The notes: generated by a model not told the origin, from the sequence alone. A DNA stretch of 64,000 nt from Bradyrhizobium canariense (GCF_018130465.1 NZ_JAFCKJ010000005.1:334687-398686); one strand, 5' to 3'. Positions 18,526 through 27,104 are shown, counted from the stretch's first letter. Numbers and translations: made by a program.

Positions 18526-19053
18526 ATGCGGATGGGGCTCGCCATTGCAATGCTGCTATGCCCCCTCGCCTCCTCCGTGCCCGCGGCCGCTCAACCCAAG
18601 GTCAACATCGAACAAAGCTTTGCCGATTCCCTCACCGCACTGCCGAAAGACGAACTGGCCGTCTCCGGCGGATTCTACGTGCCCGCCTATTCCAGCGTGG
18701 CGATGAGCCAGGGCAAGCTGCGCGTCGACTTCTCGGTGACCTTGAGCGTGCACAACGCCTCCGAGACGCAAGCACTGGTGGTCAAACGCATCGGCTATTT
18801 CGACACCGCAGGCAAGCAGGTCGAGAGCTATCTGAAGGCACCGGTCGCGCTGAAGCCGCTCGCCACCATCTCGATCTTCGTTCCGACCGACGACGTGCGC
18901 GGCGGGACCGGAGCCAATTTCCTGGTTGATTGGGCCGCAACAAGCGAGATCGCCGAGCCTGCCGTCGAGGCCTTGATGGTTGGCGGCGTCGCCAATGCGC
19001 ATTACGCTTTCATCAGCCAGGGCCGTCCGACCCGGACAATCGGCAAGAAATAA
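18526..19053 (+). CDS. Secreted DUF3124 protein
   Basis: A 175-residue protein with a signal peptide (about residues 1-23, ending PAAAQ) and a DUF3124 domain. The domain is recognised by SGGFYVPAYSSV, LSVHNASETQALVVKRIGYFDTAGKQVESYL and the C-terminal GGTGANFLVDW. Function is unknown; it is probably periplasmic. It is divergent from the antiporter gene, with start codons about 70 bp apart, so they may share control. An alternative ATG lies two codons downstream. Confidence 0.82.
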   Translation: MRMGLAIAMLLCPLASSVPAAAQPKVNIEQSFADSLTALPKDELAVSGGFYVPAYSSVAMSQGKLRVDFSVTLSVHNASETQALVVKRIGYFDTAGKQVESYLKAPVALKPLATISIFVPTDDVRGGTGANFLVDWAATSEIAEPAVEALMVGGVANAHYAFISQGRPTRTIGKK

Positions 19054-19144
19054 GGCCGTCTGTCCCGCCGGACGCGGGCAAAAAGAAATAGGCTGGCCGG
19101 CGCAACGCCGGCGGGCTCAACAAGAAACAACGAGGAACGCTCCC

Positions 19145-20377
19145 ATGCCGTCCAGCTTCGATTTTGCGCCCCTGTTTCCCGCAGGGCTGCCGGCGCCCTC
19201 TGCGCGCTGGACGGGCCTTGCCAAATACAGTTTTGTCGGCGGCAATAACGACTCCGAGCAGCTGCCGCTCGATCAACTGATCGAAGCCGCCAATCTGGCT
19301 CTGCAACGCGAAGGCCGCTCGCTCGCCACTTACGGGCTGGCACATGGTCCCCAGGGCTATCTGCCCTTGCGCGAATTCCTGGTGACAAAACTCAAGCGCG
19401 ATGCCGGCATCAACTGCACGGTCGACGATCTCCTGATCGTCTCCGGCTCGCTGCAGGCGCTCGACCTCGTCAACACCACGCTGCTGACACGCGGCGATAC
19501 CGTGATCTTCGAGCAGGACAGCTATCAGGGCTCGCTGACCCGCCTGGCACGGCTCGGAGTCAACGTGGTGGGCATCCCCCTCGACAAGGACGGCATGCGC
19601 ATGGATGTGCTGGCCACGACGCTGGCCGACCTCAAGGCCCGCGGCATCCGGCCAAAATACATCTACACCATTCCGACCGTGCAGAACCCGACCGGCAGCA
19701 TCATGCCGGAGAGCCGCCGCACGGAGCTGTTGCGGCTATCGGCAGAATACGGCGTGCCTGTCTTCGAGGACGACTGCTATGCCGATCTGGTCTGGTCAGG
19801 ACAGCGGCCGCCGGCAATCCATGCGATGAGCCCGAACGGCGGCGTGATCCATATCGGCTCGTTCTCGAAGTCGATCGCGCCCGCGCTGCGCGTCGGCTTC
19901 ATCGTCGCGCCGTGGGATGTGATGTCGCGAATGCTGGCGCTGAAGACGGACGCCGGCTCCGGCGCATTGGAGCAGATGGTGCTTGCCGCCTATTGCAAGC
20001 CGCATTTTTCGACCCACGTGCCGGCGCTGACGAAGGCACTGCGCACCAAGCTCGACACGCTGATGGAGGCCCTCAACGAGCAATTCGGGACGGCCGCCGA
20101 GTTCGAGGAGCCCAAGGGCGGCATCTTCCTGTGGGTGAAGCTGCCCGATCAGGTCGATACGCTAAAGTTGTATCAGGCCGCGCTTGCCGCCGGCGTATCG
20201 ATCAATCCGGGGCCGGAATGGTCGACCGACAAGAACCATTCCAGATCGCGACTGCGGCTGTGCTTTGCGAGCCCTTCGCATCAGCAGATCCGCGAGGGCG
20301 TCGCCGTGCTGGCCGAGATCTGCCGCAAGGAGTTCGGCGTGCCGGCACGCAGCGCCAATGTGGAGGCGCGGGTGTAG
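19145..20377 (+). CDS. PLP-dependent aminotransferase, class I/II (2-aminoadipate transaminase-like)
   Basis: The 410-residue fold type I aminotransferase uses pyridoxal phosphate bound to the Lys in HIGSFSKSIAPALRVGF. Other signatures are SGSLQALDLV, PTVQNPTGSIM and DDCYADLVW. The pattern resembles the aminotransferase domain of LysN/MocR-type proteins, without a GntR helix-turn-helix domain. Amino donor and acceptor are not predictable. The ATG at 19145 follows GAGGAACG. A short membrane-anchored hypothetical gene begins directly after its stop codon. Confidence 0.9.
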   Translation: MPSSFDFAPLFPAGLPAPSARWTGLAKYSFVGGNNDSEQLPLDQLIEAANLALQREGRSLATYGLAHGPQGYLPLREFLVTKLKRDAGINCTVDDLLIVSGSLQALDLVNTTLLTRGDTVIFEQDSYQGSLTRLARLGVNVVGIPLDKDGMRMDVLATTLADLKARGIRPKYIYTIPTVQNPTGSIMPESRRTELLRLSAEYGVPVFEDDCYADLVWSGQRPPAIHAMSPNGGVIHIGSFSKSIAPALRVGFIVAPWDVMSRMLALKTDAGSGALEQMVLAAYCKPHFSTHVPALTKALRTKLDTLMEALNEQFGTAAEFEEPKGGIFLWVKLPDQVDTLKLYQAALAAGVSINPGPEWSTDKNHSRSRLRLCFASPSHQQIREGVAVLAEICRKEFGVPARSANVEARV

Positions 20378-20722
20378 ATGAGACGGGCGCCACGGATCTC
20401 GTTGTGGATACTCGGAATCTTCGTCGCTCTTGGTCTGGTGCTCGTCGCTTCTGAAATCCTGGACTTCGCAACGAGCACTGAAGCCAACGCTCGTGAAGAA
20501 GCGCTGCTTGCCTTTCGGCGAGAGTGTGCGAGACGCGGGATCGCTCCCGACCAGTTTGAAGGACCACGAAGAATCAGATCGCCAGAACGGACCTATGGGT
20601 TTCTTTGGAAGGATCGGTCGAATGGAGATCAGATCGTCACGACGATCCGGTACTTCCCATCAGATTCGGAAGCCTGGTCAGTAGGCCGCGATGGAATCTT
20701 CGAACCGTACGATCAGCGCTGA
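20378..20722 (+). CDS. Hypothetical membrane-anchored protein
   Basis: I do not recognise this 114-residue protein. It has a single N-terminal membrane segment (about residues 8-28) and a soluble, charged remainder. Its ATG abuts the TAG of the aminotransferase gene, suggesting translational coupling. Its GC content is lower than its neighbours (clearly more A/T at third positions), which may mean recent acquisition or weak selection. Confidence 0.6.
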   Translation: MRRAPRISLWILGIFVALGLVLVASEILDFATSTEANAREEALLAFRRECARRGIAPDQFEGPRRIRSPERTYGFLWKDRSNGDQIVTTIRYFPSDSEAWSVGRDGIFEPYDQR

Positions 20723-20730
20723 ACTGTTGT

Positions 20731-21585
20731 TCACGCCTCGACGTGAAACTCCACATCGACCTGGCCAGAGCCGGACGACGGAAAATACTCGCAGAGTTGC
20801 TCGGCTCTGCCGCAGTACTCGTACCAGCCAAGCGCGGCGAACAGCATGATGGTGTCGGCCATGCCTCCTTCGCCGTTGCACTTGGTGGCATAGTCCGGAA
20901 GCATGTCGAGGAATTCGCGGTAGCGACGGCTCTGCCAGAGTTCGAGCACGCGCAGGTCGACCTGGCGATTGAACTCGCTGGCGACCGACGTCCATGCCTC
21001 CGGCCCCAACTTCTTGTTGGGCCAGAGCCGGTGCGAGAGCGAACCGCTGGCGAGGATTGCGACCCGTTCGCCGGATTTCTCGATGGCACGGCGCGTCGCC
21101 TCGCCGAGGGTCCGGCTTTCCTCGAACGACGTGAACAGGGGCGAGGCGACCGAAACCACCCTCGCGAAGCCGTCCGGGTTCATGTAGTGCATCGGCACGA
21201 TCGTGCCGTATTCGAGCCCGAGGCTCGGCACCTGATGCGCGTTGACATCGAGACCGGCAACGCCGGCTTCGCCGGCGATTGCTTCGGCGAGCCTCGTGTC
21301 GCCCGGCAGATCATAACTCAAATCCTGAATCATGTGCGGCGCCTCGTGGCTGGTGACCGAGGCGCGATGCCGCGCGTTGGCGTTGATGTGATAGCCGAAA
21401 TTGGAGAGCCAGTGGGTGTCGAACACCACGAAGGTGGTGACGCCGCGCGCTCTCGCCCGCCGGCCGAGCTCGCGCAACGAATCCACGGCCGCCTCGCGCG
21501 CCGAGCGCAAGGGACTGCCGGGCTTCTCCGACAGCATCAGCGATGGGACATGGGTGACCTTGGCTGCCAGTACGAGCCGCCCCAT
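20731..21585 (-). CDS. Class III extradiol ring-cleavage dioxygenase (homoprotocatechuate 2,3-dioxygenase-like)
   Basis: The 284-residue protein belongs to the LigB-type, non-haem iron dioxygenases that open catechol rings. His residues likely to bind iron are in AAKVTHVPS (near the start) and FDTHWLSNFGYH; a long YGTIVPMHYMNP stretch and LASGSLSHRLWPN are also typical. It is closest in look to 3,4-dihydroxyphenylacetate 2,3-dioxygenase. No other hpa genes are beside it. The start ATG 21585 follows GAGGTG; the earlier TTG at 21606 overlaps the upstream regulator's stop codon, so the two are tightly coupled. Confidence 0.85.
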   Translation of the reverse strand: MGRLVLAAKVTHVPSLMLSEKPGSPLRSAREAAVDSLRELGRRARARGVTTFVVFDTHWLSNFGYHINANARHRASVTSHEAPHMIQDLSYDLPGDTRLAEAIAGEAGVAGLDVNAHQVPSLGLEYGTIVPMHYMNPDGFARVVSVASPLFTSFEESRTLGEATRRAIEKSGERVAILASGSLSHRLWPNKKLGPEAWTSVASEFNRQVDLRVLELWQSRRYREFLDMLPDYATKCNGEGGMADTIMLFAALGWYEYCGRAEQLCEYFPSSGSGQVDVEFHVEA

Positions 21586-21602
21586 CGCGCTCACCTCAAG
21601 CG

Positions 21603-21908
21603 TCAAGCCGCCTGGGGCTGGCTGCCGTGGATCGCGGAGGCCAGCCGCAGCAGCAGCACGATCGAGACGTTGCCCTTGCCGGCCTCGATCTGGGCGATGT
21701 AGCGCTCGGAAATGCCGGAGCGGCGGGCAAGCTCCCGCCGCGACAGGTCGCAGCGCATGCGCGAGGACCTCAAGCGGTCGCCCAGCTCGGCCAGAAACGC
21801 GGTCTCGGAATAAGGCGGCACGGCACAGCTCCCCGGCAGCACCTCGCCTGCGAAATCCCTGACTTGATTCAGCATCGGTCTATCCAATTTCGCCTTCGGG
21901 AGCGCCAT
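21603..21908 (-). CDS. XRE-family helix-turn-helix regulator
   Basis: The 101-residue protein has one XRE helix-turn-helix (about residues 38-95: LGDRLRSSRMRCDLSRRELARRSGISERYIAQIEAGKGN). The sequence resembles the N-terminal half of BoxR-type regulators of aromatic catabolism, but the shikimate-kinase-like C-terminal domain is absent and the protein stops soon after the HTH. It lies directly upstream of the extradiol dioxygenase on the same strand, so it probably regulates that gene. The start may instead be GTG 21953 or ATG 21875. Confidence 0.8.
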   Translation of the reverse strand: MALPKAKLDRPMLNQVRDFAGEVLPGSCAVPPYSETAFLAELGDRLRSSRMRCDLSRRELARRSGISERYIAQIEAGKGNVSIVLLLRLASAIHGSQPQAA

Positions 21909-22032
21909 CCTACCGGGGAAACGGGCTGCCTCATTGACGCGGATCAAATTCACGCGCGAATGGAAGCCGCCGTGGACGATGACGCGCAGGATGCTACACT
22001 TGGGAATTCTTCGAGGCGGGGTTTTTCAGGAC

Positions 22033-22485
22033 ATGAGGCGTTGTTTGAGCCGCTGGATCGCGGCAGCGGTGCTGTGGGTCGCGTTCACGCCCGCGGCAGG
22101 TGCCGAGTCGCTTGCGGCGACCGTCGAGCAATGGGGCCTGCTCGGCTCATGGGCGGTCGACTGCGCGGCCCGGCCCGACCGCGACAAGGGCGCGCTCCTG
22201 ACTTACGAAATCCGGAAGGACGGAAGGGTGATGTACCGGCGCAATTTCGGCGAGGCCAAAGACGAAAACGAAGTGGTATCGGCGACGGTCAATGCCGACG
22301 GCCTGCTCAATGTGATGGTGTACTTCCCCTTGCTGCAGCAGACGCGCGAGTTCGGTCTGCTACTCTCAAAGCAAGGCAGCTTGCGCGCAATCTACAATCG
22401 CAGCGAGCGCGGCGAGTACACGATCAGGGACGGCAAATACGTCGCCTCGGGAACGCCGACGCCGGCACAGCAACGCTGCGATTAA
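22033..22485 (+). CDS. Hypothetical secreted protein
   Basis: A 150-residue protein with a clear signal peptide (MRRCLSRWIAAAVLWVAF, cleavage near AGAES). The mature part has no motif I recognise; it contains GLLGSWAVDCAARP with a lone Cys, and a second Cys at the end (QQRCD), possibly a disulfide. It is likely periplasmic. Similar small proteins of unknown function are common in Bradyrhizobium. Confidence 0.75.
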   Translation: MRRCLSRWIAAAVLWVAFTPAAGAESLAATVEQWGLLGSWAVDCAARPDRDKGALLTYEIRKDGRVMYRRNFGEAKDENEVVSATVNADGLLNVMVYFPLLQQTREFGLLLSKQGSLRAIYNRSERGEYTIRDGKYVASGTPTPAQQRCD

Positions 22486-22545
22486 CCATCACCTTTGCGC
22501 ACGATCCTTCGGAAAACCGCGCCACATCTTGCGAGCTTGCTCTGT

Positions 22546-22561
22546 CTGAACAGCTGTTCAG
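22546..22561. promoter_or_regulatory. Perfect 16-bp palindrome
   Basis: The sequence CTGAACAGCTGTTCAG is exactly self-complementary and lies 20 bp before the EcfG-like -35 element of the His-rich peptide gene. It could be a dimer-binding operator. I do not recognise the regulator. Confidence 0.4.
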
Positions 22562-22581
22562 AATTCTCCTGCGATTCCTCC

Positions 22582-22606
22582 GGAACGTTCACGCGAATGC
22601 GCCGTT
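22582..22606 (+). promoter_or_regulatory. EcfG-like (general stress sigma) promoter
   Basis: GGAAC, 16 bp, then CGTT: an exact fit to the alphaproteobacterial EcfG consensus. The -10 element ends 30 bp before the ATG of the His-rich peptide gene. Confidence 0.7.
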
Positions 22607-22636
22607 TAGATTTGCATTCTATTGGAGGAGGACATC

Positions 22637-22858
22637 ATGAAGAAGCTTGGTTATGTGCTTGCCGCTGTCGGCGCGCTCGCGGTTGCATTGCCCACGCTCG
22701 CCAGCGCGGAGACGGTGGTGATCAAGCGCGGTCATCACGGCGGTTACGGCGCCCGCGCCGAAATGCGCGAGCATCGCGACCACGGCTGGCATCGCGGCTG
22801 GCACCATCGCGACCGGGTCGTCGTGGTCAAGCGCAGTCACCGTCACCATTGGGACTAA
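22637..22858 (+). CDS. Small His-rich secreted peptide
   Basis: A 73-residue protein with a strong signal peptide (residues 1-23, cleavage after ASA) and a mature part rich in His, Arg and Gly (HRDHGWHRGWHHRDR and KRSHRHHWD). Such tails often bind divalent metals, but no function is established. The ATG follows GGAGGAGG. It is preceded by an EcfG-like promoter, so stress induction is likely, and is followed by a terminator. Confidence 0.8.
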   Translation: MKKLGYVLAAVGALAVALPTLASAETVVIKRGHHGGYGARAEMREHRDHGWHRGWHHRDRVVVVKRSHRHHWD

Positions 22859-22875
22859 TGCGCAACGCAATATGA

Positions 22876-22903
22876 AAATGGCCCCTCACGGGGCCATTTC
22901 TTT
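22876..22903 (+). terminator. Rho-independent terminator
   Basis: A 10-bp perfect stem AAATGGCCCC / GGGGCCATTT with a 4-nt loop, followed by a short T-rich stretch, directly after the His-rich peptide gene. Confidence 0.85.
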
Positions 22904-22927
22904 GCGTGCTCGAAACGTTCGGCGAAG

Positions 22928-23746
22928 TCAGTCCCACGCCGGCGCGAAGCCGGGATTGACGCAGCGCCTGTCCTTCGGCAGCGCGGCGATCTTGTTGCGG
23001 TCGGCATCGTCGAGCGTGATCTTCAGCGCGTCGAGATTGGCCTGCTGGCTCTCAACGCGCGACGCCTTCGGGATCGCGGCGACACCGTCCTGGTCGAGCA
23101 GCCATTTCAGCGCGACCTGGGCTGCGGTCGCATTGTGCTTGGCGCCGATCTCGGCCAGCACCGGATCCGACGCAATGCGTCCCTGCGCCAGCGGGCAATA
23201 GGCGACCAGCGGGACCGACTTGGCGTTGAGATAGGCCAGCACCTTCGATTGATCGAGCATGGCGTGATACTCGATCTGATTGCAGGCGATCGGCGCCTTG
23301 ATGTCCTCGACCGCGATCTTGAGCAGTGCCGTGGTGAAGTTGGCGACGCCGATCGCCCGCGTGCGCCCCTCCTCCTTCAGCTTCATCAAGGTCTCGAACA
23401 CCGCGCCCCAGTTCGCCGCGCTGGACGGCCAGTGCACGAGATAGAGGTCGACATGGTCGAGCCGGAGCTTCGCCAGGCTGGTGTCGAAGGCGCGGCGGAT
23501 GGCGTCGGGGCTGAGATTCTCGTGCCAGACCTTTGTCGTGACATGCAGCTCGCCGCGCGGCAGCCGGGCCGCGGTGAGCGCCGCGCCGATCGGTTCTTCG
23601 TTGCCGTACATCTCGGCGGTATCGATATGGCGATAGCCGATCGACAGCGCGCTCTCGACCGCCGCGCGGCAGGCATCGCCCTGCATGCGGAAGGTACCGA
23701 GGCCGAGCTTGGGCATGCTGATGCCCTGTGTCTTGAGATTGTCCAT
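22928..23746 (-). CDS. Aldo/keto reductase (2,5-diketo-D-gluconate reductase-like)
   Basis: The 272-residue NADPH-dependent reductase has the full family pattern: GYRHIDTAEMYGNEEPIG with catalytic Asp and Tyr, the Lys in VTTKVWHENLS, the His in YLVHWPSS, and the C-terminal cofactor loop IPKASRVESQQANL. It reduces aldehydes or ketones in the cytoplasm. The chosen ATG (23746) follows AGGAG; the frame stays open upstream but without homologous sequence. Confidence 0.93.
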   Translation of the reverse strand: MDNLKTQGISMPKLGLGTFRMQGDACRAAVESALSIGYRHIDTAEMYGNEEPIGAALTAARLPRGELHVTTKVWHENLSPDAIRRAFDTSLAKLRLDHVDLYLVHWPSSAANWGAVFETLMKLKEEGRTRAIGVANFTTALLKIAVEDIKAPIACNQIEYHAMLDQSKVLAYLNAKSVPLVAYCPLAQGRIASDPVLAEIGAKHNATAAQVALKWLLDQDGVAAIPKASRVESQQANLDALKITLDDADRNKIAALPKDRRCVNPGFAPAWD

Positions 23747-23891
23747 GAAAAGGCTCCTGACATCGTTCAGTCCGCCGGAGGCCCGCAGCGATGCTGCGGG
23801 AGCAAACTCTTCGATGATGGAAAAGAGGTGGCGGGGACGGACAGCATAGCGCGGGAGGCGCAAGGCGGCCAATCAAGATCGGGTTAGCGAC

Positions 23892-25457
23892 CTACGAATG
23901 CTGCGCCACCACGGCTGGACGCGCCTGCGGCTGCGGCACGATGTCGACCGACCAGAGGTCCCGGTTGTCGACGTCCTTCAGCGTCACGGTCATGACGCCG
24001 GTTCGGCCTTCGATATCGACCTTGCCGAAGAACTGCAATCCGAAACAGGGCGCCAGATTCTCGCCCTGCGCTTCACTGCACCCGTTCTGATACATCGCGA
24101 CCGGACCAAAGGTATCGTCGAGCTCGCCCGGGCCCCAGCTGCCGGCATGCAAGGGCCCCGAGACGAACTCCCAGAACGGTTCGAAATCGCTAAATTGCGC
24201 CCTGTTCGGATCGTAATAGTGCGCGGCGGTGTAGTGCATGTCGGCGGTGAGCCAGACGATGTTGCGAATTCCGGCGCGCTTGATGGATGCGAGAAGATCG
24301 GCGATCTCGTGCTCACGCCGGTCGGGCGGCCCATTCCCCAGTGCAACCGCATCGAGGCTGACCAGGCCGATCGGCAGGTCGGCCGCGATCACCTTCCAGG
24401 TCGCGCGCGAGGCGGCGAGCTCACGCTTCAGCCAGGCGAGCTGTTCGGCACCCAGGATCCAGCCGCGGTGATCGTCGCCCTTGTTCCAGCTATCGTCCCG
24501 ATAGCTGCGCATGTCGATCATGAAGACGTCGAGCAAAGGACCATAGGCGATCTTGCGATAGACCCGCCCCTTTCGCGCACCGATGTCGCGGATCGGCATG
24601 AAGTCGAAGAAGGCGCGGCGGGCGCGCGCGACCAGGCGCGGGGTGCCGTCATCCTCATGACCGGCCCCGTCATAGCTGCCGGTCGGCGACCAGTCGTTGG
24701 TGACCTCGTGGTCATCCCACTGTGCGAACATCGGCACCTCGGCGTGGAAGGCGCGGAAGTGCTCGTCGAGATGGTTGTATTTGTAATTGCCGCGGAACTG
24801 CGCCAGCGTGTGCGCGACCTCGGATTTCTCCTCGGTCACGACGTTGCGCCAAATCTCGCCATTCGGCAGCTTCTGCTCGGAGGGAATCGTGCAGTCGGCG
24901 TAGATGTGATCGCCGGAGTGGATGAAGAAGTCCGGGCGATTGTCGAGCATGGTGCGATAGCTGCGGTAGCCGCCGCGCGATGTGTCGATGCCCCAGCCCT
25001 GCCCCGCGGTATCGCCGGACCACAGGAACGAGATCGACCGGCCGGCAGCCGGCGCAGTGCGGAAATGGCCGATACGGCTTTCGCCGGCGATGCCGGTCGC
25101 GATGTCGTCGAAGCGCACACGATAGAAGATGTCCTGCCCGGGAGGCAGATCATTCAGCAGCAATTTTGAGGTGAAGTCGGCATCGGGCGACGCATCGCTC
25201 GAAACCGACGCAATGACGGTCTTGAAGCTTTCGACGGTGGAATATTCCACCTGCATCCGCGCCGGCCGGTCGGCGCGCGCCCAGATCACGGCGGAGCCAT
25301 CCGAGACGTCGCCGGACTGGATGCCGCCTGCTATCTGCGGACGATCCGCGGCGCGGCTGAGATGTGGCTTTGCGAGCGCGGCGACGGCGAGGCTGGAGGT
25401 GGAGCGGACCAGGAATTGCCGCCGGGTCCAGGCGCGCGAGGCGCGGAGCGATGCCAT
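23892..25457 (-). CDS. phoD: Alkaline phosphatase D (PhoD family), Tat-exported
   Basis: The 521-residue protein begins with a twin-arginine signal (TRRQFLVRSTSSLAVAALA, residues 11-29). It then has the PhoD N-terminal domain and the metallophosphatase domain (about residues 140-480), with metal-site sequences SGDTAGQGW, HSGDHIYAD, WDDHEVTNDW and WLTADMHYTAAHY. PhoD enzymes are Ca/Fe-dependent phosphodiesterase/phosphomonoesterases that release phosphate from organic sources in the periplasm. No Pho box was identified by eye. Confidence 0.93.
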   Translation of the reverse strand: MASLRASRAWTRRQFLVRSTSSLAVAALAKPHLSRAADRPQIAGGIQSGDVSDGSAVIWARADRPARMQVEYSTVESFKTVIASVSSDASPDADFTSKLLLNDLPPGQDIFYRVRFDDIATGIAGESRIGHFRTAPAAGRSISFLWSGDTAGQGWGIDTSRGGYRSYRTMLDNRPDFFIHSGDHIYADCTIPSEQKLPNGEIWRNVVTEEKSEVAHTLAQFRGNYKYNHLDEHFRAFHAEVPMFAQWDDHEVTNDWSPTGSYDGAGHEDDGTPRLVARARRAFFDFMPIRDIGARKGRVYRKIAYGPLLDVFMIDMRSYRDDSWNKGDDHRGWILGAEQLAWLKRELAASRATWKVIAADLPIGLVSLDAVALGNGPPDRREHEIADLLASIKRAGIRNIVWLTADMHYTAAHYYDPNRAQFSDFEPFWEFVSGPLHAGSWGPGELDDTFGPVAMYQNGCSEAQGENLAPCFGLQFFGKVDIEGRTGVMTVTLKDVDNRDLWSVDIVPQPQARPAVVAQHS

Positions 25458-25575
25458 TCAGGAAACCTTCGTCGAATCGCGACGGAAGGTGCCTGCGTCG
25501 TTTGACTCCCGGCTTACGGTTTCTTGACCCCGGGCCTACGGTTTTACGACGTGCGGATGACGGCTCGGAACAGAC

Positions 25576-25995
25576 CTAATGCTTCCAGCTGCAGATGCCG
25601 CCGCTGCGGCACGGCCAGGTCTGGATGCGGGTGTCCATCGCCTGCGCGTCGAGCGGGTTGCCGTGGCGATGCGCGAGCTTGGTGCGCGCCGCGCCGCGTA
25701 GCTGCGCGGGCCTGGCGTGCGCAACCTTCGGCTCCGACACGCGCACGCGTTCGGCGGCGACCTTCTTCGGCACGTCGACCGGCTCGGCGCGCGCCTGCGC
25801 CTCGTTGCCGCCGCGCGCCTCCAGCGCGACCGGCGCGAATTGGGTTTCGGGCCCGAGCCGCTTCGGCGACAACACCGCCTTCGAAAGATCGAGGCTGAGG
25901 TACTCGTTTGGCTTGTAGTCGTCAGCGCGCGCGATGCCGCCCCATGCGAGCGCGAGGGCAACGGCAATTGCAAAAGGAGCGCTCTTCAGAATCAC
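25576..25995 (-). CDS. Hypothetical secreted protein with hairpin-occluded ribosome site
   Basis: A 139-residue protein with a signal peptide (residues 1-24, cleavage after ARA) and a mature part of no known family: an Ala/Arg/Pro-rich middle and a conserved-looking end with paired Cys (TWPCRSGGICSWKH). The start codon is GTG, with AGGAGG five nucleotides upstream. That Shine-Dalgarno sequence is buried in a 15-bp stem (see 25999-26049), so translation is probably conditional. It is likely periplasmic, function unknown. Confidence 0.78.
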   Translation of the reverse strand: MILKSAPFAIAVALALAWGGIARADDYKPNEYLSLDLSKAVLSPKRLGPETQFAPVALEARGGNEAQARAEPVDVPKKVAAERVRVSEPKVAHARPAQLRGAARTKLAHRHGNPLDAQAMDTRIQTWPCRSGGICSWKH

Positions 25996-25998
25996 GGA

Positions 25999-26049
25999 CG
26001 CCTCCTGAAATAGATTGTTAAGAGGTAATTTATCTCTATTTAGGAGGCG
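25999..26049 (-). promoter_or_regulatory. Leader hairpin covering the Shine-Dalgarno sequence
   Basis: In the transcript of the gene ending at 25576, CGCCTCCTAAATAGA (26049-26035) pairs with TCTATTTCAGGAGGCG (26014-25999), leaving only one bulged base and a 20-nt loop. The AGGAGG of the ribosome site is wholly within the 3' arm, 5 nt from the GTG. A temperature-, ligand- or protein-responsive switch is possible. It does not look like a transcription terminator, because no T tract follows. Confidence 0.65.
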
Positions 26050-26102
26050 CCGCGCGCAATTCCAGCGGCCAGCTGCCGCCGTGGTTAAGAAGTTTGGCGG
26101 TG

Positions 26103-27104
26103 TCAGGCGACCTTTTTCGCCGTTCCCTTCCCCTCGAGGAACCCCATCAGACGGTTGCGGATGATGGTTTCCGCCTCAGCCATGATCCTGTCGACGAGTT
26201 CCTTGCAGGTGGGGATGTCGTGGATGAGGCCCGCGACCATGCCGCAGCTCCAGGCACCCGCGTCCATCTGCCCGTCCAGCATGATCCTGGGATAGACGCC
26301 CGCGACCTGGTCGTGGATGTCGTCGATCTTCAGCTTGTCGCCCTTCTCGCGTTCGATCTCGAGCAGGCGGTCGACATTGGCGTTCTTGAGCACGCGCTCG
26401 GTGTTGCGCAGGCTCCGCATGATCAGGCGAGTGTCGAGCTCGGTCGCCGCGACCAAGGCGTTCTTGACGTTCTGATGCACCGGCGCTTCCTTGGTGGCGA
26501 TGAAGCGCGTGCCCATGTTCATGCCGGCCGCCCCCAGCGACAGCGCCGCGACGAGGCTACGCCCGTCGGCCATGCCGCCGGACGCGACGAACGGGATCTT
26601 CAATTCCTCCGCCGCGCGCGGCAACAGGATCATGTTGGGAATGTCGTCTTCGCCGGGATGGCCGCCGCACTCAAAACCGTCGACGCTGACGGCGTCGCAT
26701 CCAATGCGCTCGGCTTTCAAGGAGTGGCGCACCGAGGTGCATTTGTGGATGACCTTGATGCCGGCGGCCTTCAGCGCGGGCATGTAGGCTTCCGGGCTGC
26801 GGCCCGCGGTCTCCACGGACTTGATGCCGCCTTCGACGATGGCCGCGATGTATTCCGGGTAAGGCGGCGCGGCGAAGGTCGGTAGGAAAGTGAGGTTCAC
26901 GCCGAACGGCTTGTCGGTCATATCGCGGCAGCGGGCGATCTCCTTTGCCAGCAGCTCCGGCGTCTTCTGCGTAAGACCGGTGATGATGCCGAGCCCGCCG
27001 GCATTGGAGACGGCAGCCGCCAGCTCGGCAAAGCCGACGAAATGCATGCCGCCCTGGATGATGGGGTGCTCGATGCCGAACAGTTCGGTGATCGCGGTCT
27101 TCAC
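26103..27104 (-). CDS. Nitronate monooxygenase / 2-nitropropane dioxygenase family
   Basis: The 333-residue FMN enzyme has the TIM-barrel start ELFGIEHPIIQGGMHFVGFAELAAAVSNAGGLGIITG, then DKPFGVNLTF, CTSVRHSLKAERIGCDAVSVDGFECGGHPGEDDI (FMN phosphate region and catalytic His), and GAAGMNMGTRFIATKEAPVHQNVK. Members oxidise nitronates such as propionate-3-nitronate, a plant and fungal toxin. Some relatives are enoyl reductases, so the substrate is open. The start codon is GTG (27104), preceded by GGGAGG. Confidence 0.9.
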   Translation of the reverse strand: MKTAITELFGIEHPIIQGGMHFVGFAELAAAVSNAGGLGIITGLTQKTPELLAKEIARCRDMTDKPFGVNLTFLPTFAAPPYPEYIAAIVEGGIKSVETAGRSPEAYMPALKAAGIKVIHKCTSVRHSLKAERIGCDAVSVDGFECGGHPGEDDIPNMILLPRAAEELKIPFVASGGMADGRSLVAALSLGAAGMNMGTRFIATKEAPVHQNVKNALVAATELDTRLIMRSLRNTERVLKNANVDRLLEIEREKGDKLKIDDIHDQVAGVYPRIMLDGQMDAGAWSCGMVAGLIHDIPTCKELVDRIMAEAETIIRNRLMGFLEGKGTAKKVA

